Source: Trichocoleus desertorum NBK24 (GTDB lineage Bacteria; Cyanobacteriota; Cyanobacteriia; FACHB-46). From it: DNA of 64,000 nt. Within the stretch, counting starts at the first letter, position 1. Each line of letters begins with the position of its first letter. The position numbers and the translations under genes are program-made. The notes beneath the pieces are model-generated. The model was not told where the DNA came from. It did no database searches and worked only from the letters and a program-made list of their open reading frames with translations. Location of the stretch: NCBI RefSeq assembly GCF_030409055.1, contig NZ_CP116619.1, positions 1,521,628 through 1,585,627 on the forward strand, given 5' to 3'. Shown in pieces: positions 62,988 to 64,000 of this stretch.

Positions 62988-64000
62988 TTAGGCTGGGTTC
63001 CAGGTGCCGTGGAAGCCCAAGGGAATGATGCTAAGCAATGCTAACCGACAAATTGGAGCCTCATTGAGGCGATCTCTAGCGAAAATTTGGACTTCACTGC
63101 GATCTGCTTTGCTATCAAACACCACAGTTAGAATCCAGCCTTGGTCAGGATTCTCGCGATCAGGAGCGTAGATGGGTTCGGTGGGGTAGCAGCGATCGCC
63201 TAAATCTGCGGTCATGAGTTGCCCAGTTTGGTGATCAAAACGAGCGATCGCCCCAAACATTTCTTGGCTAATATCCGCACCAAGATGATGAGCGGAGAGA
63301 TAGGTAAAGCGAGAGGCTTGCCCAACTTCTTGGGGATTCACCACGGGAAATTCGCAGCCGCGATCGAGCAGTTCTGTCATGGCTAAAACCTTACCTGACT
63401 CAGGCTGGAGTCGGAGTTGCCATAAAGTGCCTTGAGCGATCGTGTGGGTCTGTCCAGTTGCGACTTCTTGTAGATACTGATTCGTTCGAAAATCTGCATA
63501 GCGAACCATATCTACGACAACTGCGCCATCGGTATCTACGTAGCCATTGCCAAAGTGCCACTGATACCAAGGATCTGCTTCACCACGGCTCACTACGGCA
63601 AGAGTCTCCCGATCCAGCACTAAAATTTGGGTGCCTAGCTTGGGCTTCCAGGTCAGGGCATCGCTGTAGCTTTGCAGCTTTAGCAAGACAGAGAAGGGAT
63701 TAAGCCGCACAGGAGGGATGCAAAACACCAAATACGGCCCTGCTAGGACAAAGTCGTGAATTAAGGGAAAACCATCCAGGGCGATCGCGTTGTGCTGGCG
63801 AATCTGGCCTGTTTTGTCACTGCGATAAACGTGCAGCATGCCTGTTTTGCCATAACCCACCCCAAAGTTAAAAATCTCGCCAGTTTGTGGGTCACGTTTG
63901 GGGTGAGCCGAATAGCGCTTTTCCCCACCCAATTGACCCAGGCTCTCTATCCCCAGGGTTTCTAGCGTTTGAAGATTTAGGGCATGAGGCTGTCCCCCTT
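62988..64000 (-). CDS. Carotenoid cleavage oxygenase, N-terminus outside the window
   Basis: The last 337 residues of an RPE65-type oxygenase are visible, and the frame is open to the window edge. Iron-binding His residues appear in KRYSAHPKRDPQTGE, DGFPLIHDFVLAGPY, WQWHFGNGYVDTDG (in DPWYQWHFGNGY) and the C-terminal PLGFHGTWNPA. These are the four family histidines. LHVYRSDKTG and VVDMVRYADF support the seven-bladed propeller. It cleaves carotenoids or apocarotenoids with oxygen. Any start lies beyond 64000. It converges with the DRTGG gene, 10 bases apart. Confidence 0.93.
   Translation of the reverse strand, partial: GGQPHALNLQTLETLGIESLGQLGGEKRYSAHPKRDPQTGEIFNFGVGYGKTGMLHVYRSDKTGQIRQHNAIALDGFPLIHDFVLAGPYLVFCIPPVRLNPFSVLLKLQSYSDALTWKPKLGTQILVLDRETLAVVSRGEADPWYQWHFGNGYVDTDGAVVVDMVRYADFRTNQYLQEVATGQTHTIAQGTLWQLRLQPESGKVLAMTELLDRGCEFPVVNPQEVGQASRFTYLSAHHLGADISQEMFGAIARFDHQTGQLMTADLGDRCYPTEPIYAPDRENPDQGWILTVVFDSKADRSEVQIFARDRLNEAPICRLALLSIIPLGFHGTWNPA

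Noticed and set aside
1-64000. tRNA or rRNA genes
   Set aside because: Intergenic gaps were read for cloverleaf arms and CCA-adjacent acceptor stems; none was convincing.

Overview
The window is a 64 kb piece of a cyanobacterial chromosome. The evidence is a cytochrome b6f pair (petC-petA), a DUF3067 gene, an EbsA-like type IV pilus gene, a dnaX gene with an intein, and very frequent GCGATCGC (HIP1) octamers. An HpsE-like glycosyltransferase and many envelope polysaccharide genes suggest a filamentous, mucilage-forming species (inference).

Layout. (1) 1-4840 is a stack of nested mobile elements. An ISL3-family element, cut by the left window edge, carries a group II intron inside its transposase gene. 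An IS701-like element sits in the intron's domain I, flanked by a 4-bp duplication. The ISL3 element itself abuts a decayed IS5-family transposase. (2) 4954-19725 is a surface polysaccharide region. It holds six glycosyl- or acyltransferases and an overlapping five-gene nucleotide-sugar operon (rfbF, lhgO, an SDR epimerase, rfbC, a SAF-domain dehydrogenase), plus a GMC oxidoreductase and a GDSL hydrolase. (3) 20299-26558 is core metabolism: pepA, a Slt-type lytic transglycosylase, petA, petC and DUF3067. (4) 27417-32236 looks like an alginate-type exopolysaccharide locus: an Alg44-like membrane fusion protein, an Alg8-like synthase fused to a parallel beta-helix domain, and a PL14-like lyase lipoprotein. 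(5) 32354-39356 has tatC, a polytopic membrane protein, sbcC and small conserved genes. (6) 39722-44356 is a small hydrolase cluster (CocE/NonD, cupin, isochorismatase-like, amidohydrolase). (7) 44927-49204 is a Ser/Thr phospho-signalling trio (zinc ribbon-FHA, zinc ribbon-PP2C, FHA-zinc ribbon-kinase). (8) 49237-54481 has DUF4327, a bestrophin, RNase HI with an extra domain, and an APC permease-histidine kinase fusion. (9) 54826-58566 is dnaX with an intein. (10) 58648-64000 has a glycosyltransferase/radical SAM pair, ebsA, a BioD/DRTGG protein and a carotenoid oxygenase cut by the right edge.

The most unusual object is the dnaX intein. The dnaX frame is open from end to end and carries the intein splicing blocks. 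Between them, in a different frame of the same DNA, lies a complete-looking I-SceI-type LAGLIDADG endonuclease of 355 codons. About 1 kb therefore appears to be read in two frames. Other points worth checking are the synthase-beta-helix fusion, the transporter-kinase fusion, the nested mobile elements, and a heptapeptide-repeat tail on an acetyltransferase.
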